Assembly: GCA_021153265.1 (NCBI GenBank)
Contig: JAGKTU010000027.1
Location: 1 to 22,902 of the forward strand
DNA: 22,902 nt
Origin: Clostridia bacterium
GTDB lineage: Bacteria; Bacillota; Clostridia; Oscillospirales; Oscillospiraceae
Reading direction: 5' to 3'
Part shown: positions 1 through 7,800 of the stretch, piece by piece
Position numbering within the stretch: position 1 is the first letter of the stretch
Layout of the letters: each line of letters starts with the position of its first letter
Position numbers and translations under genes: made by a program
Notes under the pieces: generated by a model
What the model was told of the DNA's origin: nothing
Database searches by the model: none
The model's input: the letters and a program-made list of their open reading frames with translations, nothing else

Positions 1-352
1 TGTAGTAGCAGACGCCGGTCTGGATGCTGGTGATGTCGGGGGTCTGATCCCGGTTGCCGGAGCCGTCGTCCTTGACACCATTGATGATGATGCCGGTAAC
101 GTCGGCAGGGACCTCTGCCTTGTAGACATCATAGTTGGCTTCGGTGCCAACCTTGGTCATCCGGACACCAGGCCAGGTGGTATCGGGGGAGCTGCTGCTG
201 CCCCAGTAGTGGATGCGGACATCGGTCCACATCCAGTTGTTCTGGAAGTAGACGGTCTTGGTGCCTGCCGCGAAGACAGACATGGGAGCCAGGGTCAGCA
301 TCAGGGCGATGACCATGACCAGGCTCAGCAAACGTTTGGTAGTAGTGCGCAT
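1..352 (-). CDS. Secreted protein with CBM26-like starch-binding module (partial, 3' end outside window)
   Basis: Only the first 117 codons are in the window; the gene continues past the left edge. The start is the ATG complementary to 350-352, preceded by a strong SD (complement of tcctcc, 363-368). Residues 1-28 are a typical signal peptide: basic MRTTTKR, a hydrophobic run, then SVFA|AG as the likely cleavage site. The mature part begins with VYFQNNWMWTDVRIHYWG and then has TTWPGVRM, a VYKAEVP-type strand, GIIINGVKDDG and DQTPDI. This order of aromatic and WPG / QT-DI motifs is that of family 26 carbohydrate-binding modules, which bind starch and maltooligosaccharides and usually sit on extracellular amylases or pullulanases. 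Seen: signal peptide and motif order. Inferred: the missing part carries a catalytic (amylase-type) domain or more binding modules. A non-enzymatic starch-adhesion protein is also possible. Confidence 0.72.
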   Translation of the reverse strand, partial: MRTTTKRLLSLVMVIALMLTLAPMSVFAAGTKTVYFQNNWMWTDVRIHYWGSSSSPDTTWPGVRMTKVGTEANYDVYKAEVPADVTGIIINGVKDDGSGNRDQTPDITSIQTGVCYY

Positions 353-400
353 GCTTTTCTTTTCCTCCTTAATTTTGTCGCGTAAAATTTAGCCACCACG

Positions 401-429
401 ATTATATGGGAATGCTTTTGTTTCCGCAA
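401..429 (-). promoter_or_regulatory. Promoter of the CBM26-like gene
   Basis: On the minus strand there is a -10 TATAAT (complement of 401-406) and a -35 TTGCGG (complement of 424-429) separated by exactly 17 bases. The -10 lies about 50 bases upstream of the start codon. The -10 is consensus and the -35 is moderate, so an activator or sugar-dependent control is plausible. Confidence 0.6.
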
Positions 430-446
430 ATGTTGCAAATGTAAAA

Positions 447-460
447 ATAAACGTTTCCAA
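447..460 (-). promoter_or_regulatory. cre-like / LacI-family operator candidate
   Basis: The minus strand reads TTGGAAACGTTTAT, a palindromic AAACGTTT core resembling the catabolite-responsive element (WTGNAANCGNWWWCA) bound by CcpA or the sites of maltose-type LacI regulators. The last CA of the cre consensus is not matched. It lies just upstream of the -35 of the starch-binding protein gene, a position where CcpA-type proteins can activate. Assignment rests on similarity and context only. Confidence 0.35.
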
Positions 461-470
461 TTTGTTCATA

Positions 471-508
471 TTTACCATCAACTGTTATTTTTGGTGATTT
501 ATGGTAAA
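471..508. repeat. Inverted repeat in divergent intergenic region
   Basis: TTTACCAT (471-478) and ATGGTAAA (501-508) are exact reverse complements separated by 22 bases. The spacing is long for a terminator and there is no GC-rich stem, so this may be a regulator half-site pair or chance in AT-rich DNA. It lies between the two divergent promoter regions. Confidence 0.3.
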
Positions 509-565
509 AAGGCGAAATTTCCTTTGGCAACTACACACAAAGCCAAAATACGATTTTACCACTCC

Positions 566-594
566 TTGTACAGACTGCACAAGCTATGTATAAA
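566..594 (+). promoter_or_regulatory. Upstream promoter candidate for leader RNA / small ORF
   Basis: TTGTAC (566-571) and TATAAA (589-594) with a 17-base spacer. Transcription would begin near 601 and read through the 29-codon small ORF and, with no visible terminator, into the flavoenzyme operon. Each hexamer departs from consensus. Confidence 0.4.
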
Positions 595-828
595 TCGCCC
601 AAAATGGACGCAATTTTAGTTAATATTATTACAACACGAAATCAGGCCTTTTATGGGGATGGAAGCCCCTCCGGTGGGAGTCAACAAGCTGCGTATTTTC
701 CTAAAGCAGGAACAACAGGAGGCAAAGATGAACAACGAGGGTGCAGTGCGTAGCTCCATGAGCGGTTTTCGCTACCCAAAAGACCGACATTGGACTGTTT
801 TGCTGAAGGAACCATGAGGGTTCGCGAC
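595..828 (+). other. Non-coding stretch, possible structured leader RNA
   Basis: This part of the 556-base gap holds no long ORF but several short local hairpins: GGGG/CCCC near 656-670, CTCC/GGAG near 667-680, TTCCT/AGGAA near 699-714, and GAACC/GGTTC near 809-824. Their density suggests an RNA with structure, either an operon leader or a small RNA. I compared it by memory with the common riboswitch cores (TPP, FMN, SAM, lysine, glycine, cobalamin, c-di-GMP, T-box), RNase P RNA, SRP RNA and tmRNA and recognised none. 6S RNA could not be excluded or supported. Confidence 0.25.
728..817 (+). CDS. Small ORF, 29 codons, unknown
   Basis: An ATG at 728 follows a consensus AGGAGG (717-722) with 5 bases of spacing, as good as any ribosome binding site in the window. 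The ORF ends at TGA 815-817. The peptide begins MNNEGAVRSSMSGFRYPKDR and ends in LLKEP. It is net basic, has no signal peptide or membrane segment, and I do not recognise it. It stops 12 bases before the -35 of the next promoter. It may be a real microprotein, a regulatory uORF for the operon downstream, or a chance ORF in a structured RNA. The ribosome binding site is the main argument in favour. Confidence 0.35.
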   Translation: MNNEGAVRSSMSGFRYPKDRHWTVLLKEP

Positions 829-857
829 TTGACAGAATTCTCCACATGCATTATAAT
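829..857 (+). promoter_or_regulatory. Consensus promoter of the flavoenzyme-AcnX operon
   Basis: TTGACA (829-834), a 17-base spacer, and TATAAT (852-857): a perfect housekeeping sigma-70/sigma-A promoter. The predicted start near 864 gives a leader of about 45 bases that contains a small hairpin (AGTTG 870-874 / CAACT 882-886) before the SD ggagg at 895-899. This implies strong basal expression unless repressed. Confidence 0.85.
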
Positions 858-908
858 TATTGTCGTAAAAGTTGATGAAAACAACTCTAAAATTGGAGGT
901 TTTGACAA

Positions 909-2969
909 ATGGAAGCGAAATATGAAGCCCTATTTACCCCTTGGAAGGTGGGTAATGTGGAGATCAAAAACCGCATTGTCCTGTGTCCTATGGGCGGCAC
1001 GTCTCTGTTCGGCTGGTTTGAGCTCACCGGCTGTAAGTTCGACAAGGAAGCGGCAAACTTCTTTCTGGAGCGGGCCAAGAACAACGTCGGCCTGATCATC
1101 CCCGGCATCGCACCTCTGCGGGATACTTTCTGGGGTAAGTGGCTGTGGCAGAATCCCAAGATGTTCGAAGAATTGAAGGTCTTTATGGACGAGATCCACG
1201 CCACCGGAGCCAAGCTTTTCATTCAGCTCACCGCCGGCATGGGCCGTTCCTGGGCCATCACCGATCTGGTGGCACCGATCCACAAAAATAAGATCCTGCG
1301 GACGATTGCTAAGCCGATTATCGACACCAGCCATGAGCTGGCGAGCCCCAGTCCTCTGCCTTCCCGCTGGGACCCGGAGATCACCACACCCGAGATGACC
1401 GTGGAGCAGATCCACGAGATTATTGAGGCCTTCGCCAAGACCGCCAAGCTCTGCAAGGACGCCGGCGTTGACGGCGTGGAAGTCCATGCTGTTCACGAGG
1501 GTTACCTACTGGATCAGTTCACCATGGAGTGGACCAACCACCGTACCGACGAATACGGCGGCTCTTTCGAAAACCGCTACCGCTTCCCTGTAGAAGTTGT
1601 TCAGGCGATCAAGGCCGCCTGCGGCAACGATTTTCCTGTGTCCCTGCGTTACTCAGTTGAATCCAAGGTCAAGGACTTCCGTGAGGGCGCGCTCCCTGGC
1701 GAAACTTATGTGGAGAAGGGCCGCAACATGGCCGAGTCTGAAAAGGCCGCCAAGTATCTGCAGGATGCCGGCTACGATATGCTCAATGCCGACAACGGCA
1801 CTTACGACTCCTGGTACTGGTCCCATCCGCCCATGTACATGCCCCAGAACTGTAATCTGGAGGACGTTGCCCACATTAAGAAGTTTGTGGACATCCCTGT
1901 GGTCTGTGCCGGTCGTATGGAGCCCGATGTGGGCGCGGAAGCTGTTGCCGATGGCCGGATCGACGGTGTGGGTATTGCCCGTCAGTTCCTTACCGACCCC
2001 GAGTGGATCACTAAGCTCATCGAAGACCGTCTGGAGGACATCAAGCCCTGCATCTGTTGCCATTCCGGATGCTTCAATTTCTGCAGCTATAAGGGCCATG
2101 CCAATGCGCAGGATCTGAAGGATACCATGGGCCTTGCCCGCTGCGCCCTGAATCCCACCACTATGCAGTCCAAGAAGTACAAGCTGAAGCCTGCCCGTCG
2201 TCCCAAGAACATCGTGGTCATCGGCGGCGGCATCGGCGGCATGGAGTCCGCGCTGGTGCTGGCAAAGCGTGGTCATAAGGTCACCTTGTACGAAAAAGGC
2301 GAGGAGCTTGGCGGCGTGTTTATCGCAGCAGCAGCCCCCTCCTTTAAGGAAAAGGACAGAGATTTGATTACCTGGTATAAGCGCGAGATTGCCAAGTATC
2401 CGATCGATGTAAAACTCAACGCCGAGGTCAAGGATATTTCCGATATCGATGCCGATGAAGTTATCATCGCCACCGGCTCCAAGGCCAACCGCATCCCCGT
2501 GCCGGGCATCGACAACGGCATCCAGGCTGTGGACTTCCTGCTGGGCAAGAAGAAGGTGGGCGACGATGTGGTGATCATCGGCGGCGGCCTGACCGGCTGC
2601 GAGATCGCCTACGAGCTGTACCTGCAGGGCAAGAATCCTACCATCGTGGAGATGAAGGACGACCTGATCGCCGTCACCGGCGTGGCTCTGGCAAACTCCA
2701 GCTACCTGCGTGACTTCTTCAAGACCAACAAGGTGCCTGTCCATCTGGAGACCTCTTTAAAGCGTGTTTATGAAGACGGTGTCACCGTCATGGATAAAAA
2801 CGGTGTGGAATTCAAGATCAAGGCAGATTCCGTGATCCTGTCCACCGGCTACAGACCTGCGCCCATCGCCGAGAAGGGTAAGCACGTCCACATCGTGGGC
2901 GATGCCAGCAAGGTGGGCAACCTGCGTACCGTCATCTGGCAGGCATGGGATGTCTGCATGAAGCTGTAA
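909..2969 (+). CDS. Old Yellow Enzyme-family enoate reductase-type flavoprotein (FMN/4Fe-4S/FAD)
   Basis: 686 residues, the usual length of the 2-enoate reductase / 2,4-dienoyl-CoA reductase / BaiCD-BaiH group. Residues 1-370 form the FMN-binding TIM barrel, including VHAVHEGYLLDQF (191-203), where the extra residue is typical of enoate reductases and Bai enzymes, and the RTDEYGGSFENR block (212-223). Cys 381, 384 and 388 (CxxCxxxC) plus Cys 412 should bind a 4Fe-4S cluster; Cys 383 and 392 are additional. Residues 434-465 hold the FAD-binding GGGIGGMESA fold, and 554-580 a second Rossmann motif for NAD(P)H. The family reduces activated C=C bonds of unsaturated acids or acyl-CoAs. The exact substrate cannot be read from sequence. 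It leads an operon with aconitase X subunits (15-base gap to the next gene), so a product of that dehydratase is a reasonable guess. The start is supported by the SD at 895-899. Alternatives: cinnamate-type, bile-acid or dienoyl-CoA reductase. Confidence 0.9.
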   Translation: MEAKYEALFTPWKVGNVEIKNRIVLCPMGGTSLFGWFELTGCKFDKEAANFFLERAKNNVGLIIPGIAPLRDTFWGKWLWQNPKMFEELKVFMDEIHATGAKLFIQLTAGMGRSWAITDLVAPIHKNKILRTIAKPIIDTSHELASPSPLPSRWDPEITTPEMTVEQIHEIIEAFAKTAKLCKDAGVDGVEVHAVHEGYLLDQFTMEWTNHRTDEYGGSFENRYRFPVEVVQAIKAACGNDFPVSLRYSVESKVKDFREGALPGETYVEKGRNMAESEKAAKYLQDAGYDMLNADNGTYDSWYWSHPPMYMPQNCNLEDVAHIKKFVDIPVVCAGRMEPDVGAEAVADGRIDGVGIARQFLTDPEWITKLIEDRLEDIKPCICCHSGCFNFCSYKGHANAQDLKDTMGLARCALNPTTMQSKKYKLKPARRPKNIVVIGGGIGGMESALVLAKRGHKVTLYEKGEELGGVFIAAAAPSFKEKDRDLITWYKREIAKYPIDVKLNAEVKDISDIDADEVIIATGSKANRIPVPGIDNGIQAVDFLLGKKKVGDDVVIIGGGLTGCEIAYELYLQGKNPTIVEMKDDLIAVTGVALANSSYLRDFFKTNKVPVHLETSLKRVYEDGVTVMDKNGVEFKIKADSVILSTGYRPAPIAEKGKHVHIVGDASKVGNLRTVIWQAWDVCMKL

Positions 2970-2984
2970 GAAAGGAAGAAAACT

Positions 2985-4256
2985 ATGTACTTAACCCCTG
3001 AACAGCAGGCCATTCTGGATGGCTCCAAGGGCGAGACCATGGCCAAGGTCATGAAGACTCTGGTCATGTATGGCGACACCTTCGGCGCTGACAAAATGGT
3101 TCCTGTCACCTCCGAATATAACCACTTGGTCACCTCCTTCGGCCTGAAGATGATGAAACCTGTGTTTGACCTCATGCAGCAGCTCATCGATGCCGGAGTG
3201 GTGTCCTCCCAGCAGTTCTCCGTGGATCCCCGTCCTGTGGACAAGAACGTCCCTGCCAACTTCCTGCAGAATTTCATTTTTAATAAGATCATGTATTCCA
3301 AGCAGGAATCCTACGAAAAGCAGCTTAACGAGCTGGGCCTCATGAATGAGGATGCCTTCACCTGCGCCTGCTACTTAGATCAGGTGGGCAACAAGCCCGG
3401 CAAGGGTGATGTCTTAAGCTGGGCAGAGTCCTCCGCGGTGGTTTACGCCAACTCCGTCCTGGGCGCCCGGTGCAACCGTAATTCCGGCATCATGGACATC
3501 ATGGGCTCTATCGCCGGCTTCGTGCCTCACTTCGGCCTGCTTACCGATGAGGGCCGTAAGGCTACATGGGTCATCAAGGTGGATTGCAAGCGCAAGCCCG
3601 AAGCCCAGCTTCTGGGCTCTGCCATCGGTATGAAGGTCATGGAGGATGTTCCCTATATCACCGGCATGGAAAAGTGGCTGGGAACTGAGCTGAACGACGA
3701 AAACTGTGCCTACCTTAAGGACTTCGGTGCAGCCACCGCCTCCAACGGTGCCGTGGGCCTGTACCATATCGAGAATCTGACCCCCGAAGCCAAGGAACTG
3801 GGCGCATCTCTGGTGACGGAAGGCGCACAGGTCTACGTCATCGACGATGCGGAGCTGGAGCGTGTCCAGCGTGAGTACCCCGTCATTTGGAAGAACCCCA
3901 ATGCTAAGCCCAAGCTCTGCTTCGTTGGCTGCCCCCATATGAGCCTGCAGCAGTTAAAAGATTGGACGGATCGGGTAGAGGAGGGTTTGAAGGCCTCCGG
4001 CAACCAGAAGGTTCTGATCCCCACCGTCTTTACCACCGCCCCCGCGGTGAAGAAGGAGTTCGAGAAGACACCCTATGCCGCCCGGCTGGCAGCCACTGGC
4101 GTGGTGCTGAGCTATATTTGCCCGCTGATGTACATGAATAACCCCCTCTGCGGTTCCATGAGCGTCATCACCAGCTCCAATAAGCTGCGCACCTATACCA
4201 CCGCCCGCTATTACACCGAGGCCCAGATCCTCGATAAGATCACGAAAGGAGTGTAA
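2985..4256 (+). CDS. Aconitase X large (catalytic) subunit, DUF521 family
   Basis: 423 residues. It carries the hallmarks of the AcnX large subunit: FTCACYLDQVGNKPGKGD (125-142), the WAESSAVVYANSVLGAR block (146-162), CFVGCPHMS (312-320) and SYICP (376-380). Cys 127, 316 and 379 sit where the family places iron-sulfur cluster ligands; that alignment is from memory. Known members are cis-3-hydroxy-L-proline dehydratases in bacteria and mevalonate 5-phosphate dehydratase in archaea, so the reaction class is dehydration of a beta-hydroxy acid. It needs the small subunit encoded 5 bases downstream. SD AAGGAAG lies just before the ATG. No proline racemase, Pyr2C reductase or transporter is next to it, so the hydroxyproline role is not supported by context; the neighbour is an enoate-reductase-type enzyme instead. 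Confidence 0.88.
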   Translation: MYLTPEQQAILDGSKGETMAKVMKTLVMYGDTFGADKMVPVTSEYNHLVTSFGLKMMKPVFDLMQQLIDAGVVSSQQFSVDPRPVDKNVPANFLQNFIFNKIMYSKQESYEKQLNELGLMNEDAFTCACYLDQVGNKPGKGDVLSWAESSAVVYANSVLGARCNRNSGIMDIMGSIAGFVPHFGLLTDEGRKATWVIKVDCKRKPEAQLLGSAIGMKVMEDVPYITGMEKWLGTELNDENCAYLKDFGAATASNGAVGLYHIENLTPEAKELGASLVTEGAQVYVIDDAELERVQREYPVIWKNPNAKPKLCFVGCPHMSLQQLKDWTDRVEEGLKASGNQKVLIPTVFTTAPAVKKEFEKTPYAARLAATGVVLSYICPLMYMNNPLCGSMSVITSSNKLRTYTTARYYTEAQILDKITKGV

Positions 4257-4261
4257 TCGGT

Positions 4262-4705
4262 ATGAGAGAATTTAAAGGCCGTGTTGTTGCGCCCGGTACC
4301 GTCACCGCTCCTGCACTGGTCAGCCACGGTGGTCTGAACACCCTGGCATCCTTCCAGAAGGCTCTGCAGTTTGGCGATAAGAAGGCCACCTGCGGTGACC
4401 AGAACAATCCCGATCTGTACAACAAGCAGATGCTGGGCAAGGCTCTGTGCTTGCCCCAGACCATCGGCTCTACCACCGGCGGACTGGTGCTGTACTGCGC
4501 CTGTGCCATGGAGCGCCAGCCTGCCTGTATGCTGTTCAGTAAGCCCATCGACTCTCTGGCAGCCGCCGGCTCGATTCTCGCTTCTGTCTGGCTGGATGGC
4601 GTGAATATGCCCGTCGTGGACAGCTTAGGCGATGAATTCCTGGCCTACGCCAAGGACGGCATGACCATCACCGTCAAGGATGACGGCATTGTCTGCGTAG
4701 ACTGA
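4262..4705 (+). CDS. Aconitase X small (swivel) subunit, DUF126 family
   Basis: 147 residues, the standard size for the AcnX small subunit, which supplies the swivelling domain of an aconitase fold. GRVVAPGTVTAPALVS (6-21) is the N-terminal signature. LPQTIGSTTGGLVL (64-77) contains Ser 70 in the position of the catalytic serine in the family P..GS loop, and NMPVVD (115-120) matches the conserved IPVVD strand. It follows the large subunit with a 5-base gap, and the SD AAGGAGTG lies in the 3' end of that gene, so the two are very likely made together and form one enzyme. A GC-rich terminator follows at 4723. Confidence 0.88.
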   Translation: MREFKGRVVAPGTVTAPALVSHGGLNTLASFQKALQFGDKKATCGDQNNPDLYNKQMLGKALCLPQTIGSTTGGLVLYCACAMERQPACMLFSKPIDSLAAAGSILASVWLDGVNMPVVDSLGDEFLAYAKDGMTITVKDDGIVCVD

Positions 4706-4722
4706 TCATTCATAACCCAACC

Positions 4723-4751
4723 AGCGGCTCCGGAAATTCTCCGGGGCCGCT
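4723..4751 (+). terminator. Intrinsic terminator of the flavoenzyme-AcnX operon
   Basis: An 11-bp stem (AGCGGCTCCGG pairing with CCGGGGCCGCT, one G-T pair) and a 7-base loop. The following tract AAATTATTAA is AT-rich but has few consecutive Ts, so termination may be incomplete. Confidence 0.75.
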
Positions 4752-4788
4752 AAATTATTAACGTATCGTAAAGATTTTCTGCCTATAC

Positions 4789-4817
4789 TTGATATTCCTT
4801 CCTATAAAAATTATAAT
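4789..4817 (+). promoter_or_regulatory. Promoter of the fused ABC exporter
   Basis: TTGATA (4789-4794), 17-base spacer, TATAAT (4812-4817). One mismatch from consensus overall. The transcript should start near 4824, about 35 bases before the chosen start codon. Confidence 0.8.
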
Positions 4818-4858
4818 AATTAGTAATTACGAATGAACGGTAAGAAAGGGTGTATCCC

Positions 4859-7800
4859 ATGCTCCAAATCAAGGATATCCGAAAGCAGTATGTCACCGGT
4901 GAACTGGTGCAGACAGCTCTGGACGGTGTCAGTCTGACCCTCCGGGACAATGAATTTGTGGCCATTTTGGGTCCCAGCGGCTCCGGTAAGACCACGCTGC
5001 TGAACGTCATCGGCGGTCTTGACCGCTATGACAGCGGCGATCTGATCATCAACGGCATCTCCACCCGGAAGTATAATGACCGGGACTGGGACTCTTATCG
5101 TAACCATACCATCGGTTTCGTCTTCCAGAGCTATAATCTGATCCCTCACCAGACGGTTCTGGCCAACGTCGAGCTGGCTCTGACTATTTCCGGCGTCTCC
5201 CGTGCCGAGCGCCGCAAGCGTGCCGCAAAGGCTCTGGAGCAGGTGGGTCTTGGCAATCAGCTCCATAAGCGCCCAAACCAGATGTCCGGCGGTCAGATGC
5301 AGCGTGTTGCCATTGCCCGCGCTCTGGTCAATAATCCCGATATCCTCCTCGCCGACGAGCCTACCGGCGCTCTGGACTCTGAAACCAGCGTTCAGATCAT
5401 GGATCTTCTGCAGGAAGTGGCCAAAGATCGCCTTGTGGTCATGGTCACCCACAACCCGGAGCTTGCGGAGGAATATGCAAACCGCATCGTCCGGGTGAAA
5501 GACGGCAAAATCATTGGCGACACCAATCCTTATGAGGTGTCTGCTGCGGATGTTGCGCCTCCTACCCACAAGAACATGGGCAAATCTTCCATGTCCTTCC
5601 TAACAGCCCTTTCCCTGAGTTTCAACAATCTGAAGACCAAGCTGGGAAGAACCTTACTAACGGCTTTTGCCGGTTCTATCGGCATCATTGGCATTGCTCT
5701 GATCATGTCCTTGAGCACCGGCTTCCAATACTACATCGACCAGATTCAGGAGGACACCCTCTCCAATTATCCTCTTGTGATCCAGACGGAGACTGCCAAT
5801 ATGGGCGCTGCTATGGCAGCTTTCGGCACCACCGCCCAGCAGGCAGCCGAAGCGCCCGACGGCGTCCTGGTGGAGCAGCAGATGATCTATCAGATGTTCG
5901 CCCAGATCGGCACCAACGACCTGCGCTCCTTCAAAACCTATTTGGACGAAAATTACGATCAGGTGGATGAAACCATCAACGCCATCAGCTACAGCTACGG
6001 CGTCAAACCTCTGATTTTCCGGGATGATCCCCAGCAGCCCATTCTGCAGGTAAATCCCGGCACGCTCTTTGGTGACATTACCGGAAACACTGCCATGTCT
6101 GCCTACATGGATACGGATCTTTTCCACGAAATGCTGGATAATCGGGCTATGCTGGAAAGTCAGTACGATGTACTGCAGGGCAGATGGCCGGAAAAGTACG
6201 ACGAGCTGATCGTTGTTCTGTCTGATCCCCACCAGATCACGGACTATATGGCCTATACTTTGGGTATGAAAGACCCTGCCGAACTGAACGAGCTGATTTC
6301 AACGGTTATGCGCGGTGAAACACTGGATCCCGATGCGCTCAGCCAGCCCATGGAGTGGACCTACGATGATTTGATGGCGCTTAAATTCCGCATGATACCG
6401 GCCTCTGCCCAGTATCGTTTTAATCAGGAGTACAACGTTTGGGAGAACATGTCCACCGATGAAGCCTATATGCGCAAGCAGATCGACACAGGTATGGAAC
6501 TTCGCATCGTGGGCATTGTTTGCCCCAAAGAGGGTGTTTCCACCACCGCACTGACTGCCGGTATTGCCTATCGCAGCGATCTTACCGGCCATATCATTGC
6601 CGCTGCGAAGGATTCTCCCATCGTGCAGGCGCAGCTAGCCGACCCTTCTGTGGATGTTTTCACCGGACAGCCCTTTGGCTCGGATCGGCAGCAGGGCTTG
6701 AATTTCGAGAATATGATCACCGTAGACGGTGATGCACTATCTTCTGCTTTTGGCATGAATATCAGCATGGAGTCCATCATGAATATGTTCAGCGACTATA
6801 TGTCCAAGGCTCAGGATGCCGTGAACCGGGATACCGCCCCAGCGCAGGCGGATTTCAAGAACACACTGAAAGCACTGGCATCCAATATGCTGAGCAGCTA
6901 CATTTCTACCAATGCGGATGAAACCGGTGCAGCCAAACTCCGTCTTGCGGATGTGGAGGGCATTGTGGACGGCTACCTTGCCAGCGAGAATGCCTCCGCA
7001 TTGATCCAATCTCTGGCCACCAAATACGATCTGCCTGCTGATTCTTACCCGGATGTGTACCGTTCCTTGCTGGTGGCTATGCTCACGGACTATGTATCCC
7101 GGAATATGACCGCCGAACCGACAGCTACACCTGCGCTGCTGACGGAGCAGGAGGATACCCCTTCTGAACCCGCTCCGGAGGATCCGACGCCCGGTGAGAC
7201 GATTCCCGATGACACCCTTCCTGACGGTGCACCTCCGGAGGGAATCCTCCCGGATACCGATATTTCTCAGCTGTATGCCCCCATTACCTCTGCCGATGTG
7301 GAGCAGATCGTGTCCCAATTCTCCGAAAATACGGTGGTTTCCGGCACCGCTGCCGTGATGGCGGGAAAAATGGCTGAGTCTCAGGTGCAGGGCACCATCC
7401 TGCGCTATATGGAGGGCTTCGGCGATGTGGTCATGGGCTATATGGGCAGCGTATTCTATGTCAATGAGGAGAAGATTGCTTCCGCATTCCAGTTCAATAT
7501 GACGGAAGAGGACCTGCGCCGACTCATGGAAGCGATGTCCGGTTCCACCAAGGAGTCCACCGCGGAGTCCAATCTGAAAGCATTGGGCTATGCCGATGCT
7601 GCTGAGCCTGTCAGCATCTCGCTGTACTTTGTGGATTTTGAAGGAAAGGAAGCCTTTATTCGCTTCCTGGACGACTACAATGAAAAAATGGAAGCCGCCG
7701 GAATGGATGATCAGGTGATCCGCTATACCGATCTGACGGGCATCATGATGTCCTCCGTGCGGACGATCATCGACAGTGTCAGCTATGTTCTGATCGCGTT

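Noticed and set aside
595..828. Known riboswitch or housekeeping RNA in the leader
   Set aside because: No conserved core of the common riboswitches, T-box, RNase P, SRP RNA or tmRNA was recognised by eye; kept only as unassigned possible structured RNA.
1653..2744. Antisense frame of 363 codons opposite the flavoenzyme gene
   Set aside because: Shadow of a GC-rich, codon-biased gene; the sense protein is a clear family member, and the antisense product has no recognisable motif or ribosome binding site.
4850..4858. GTG at 4850 as start of the fused ABC exporter
   Set aside because: It overlaps the last G of the SD AGAAAGGG; the ATG at 4859 has proper spacing and begins the ATPase domain as in homologues.
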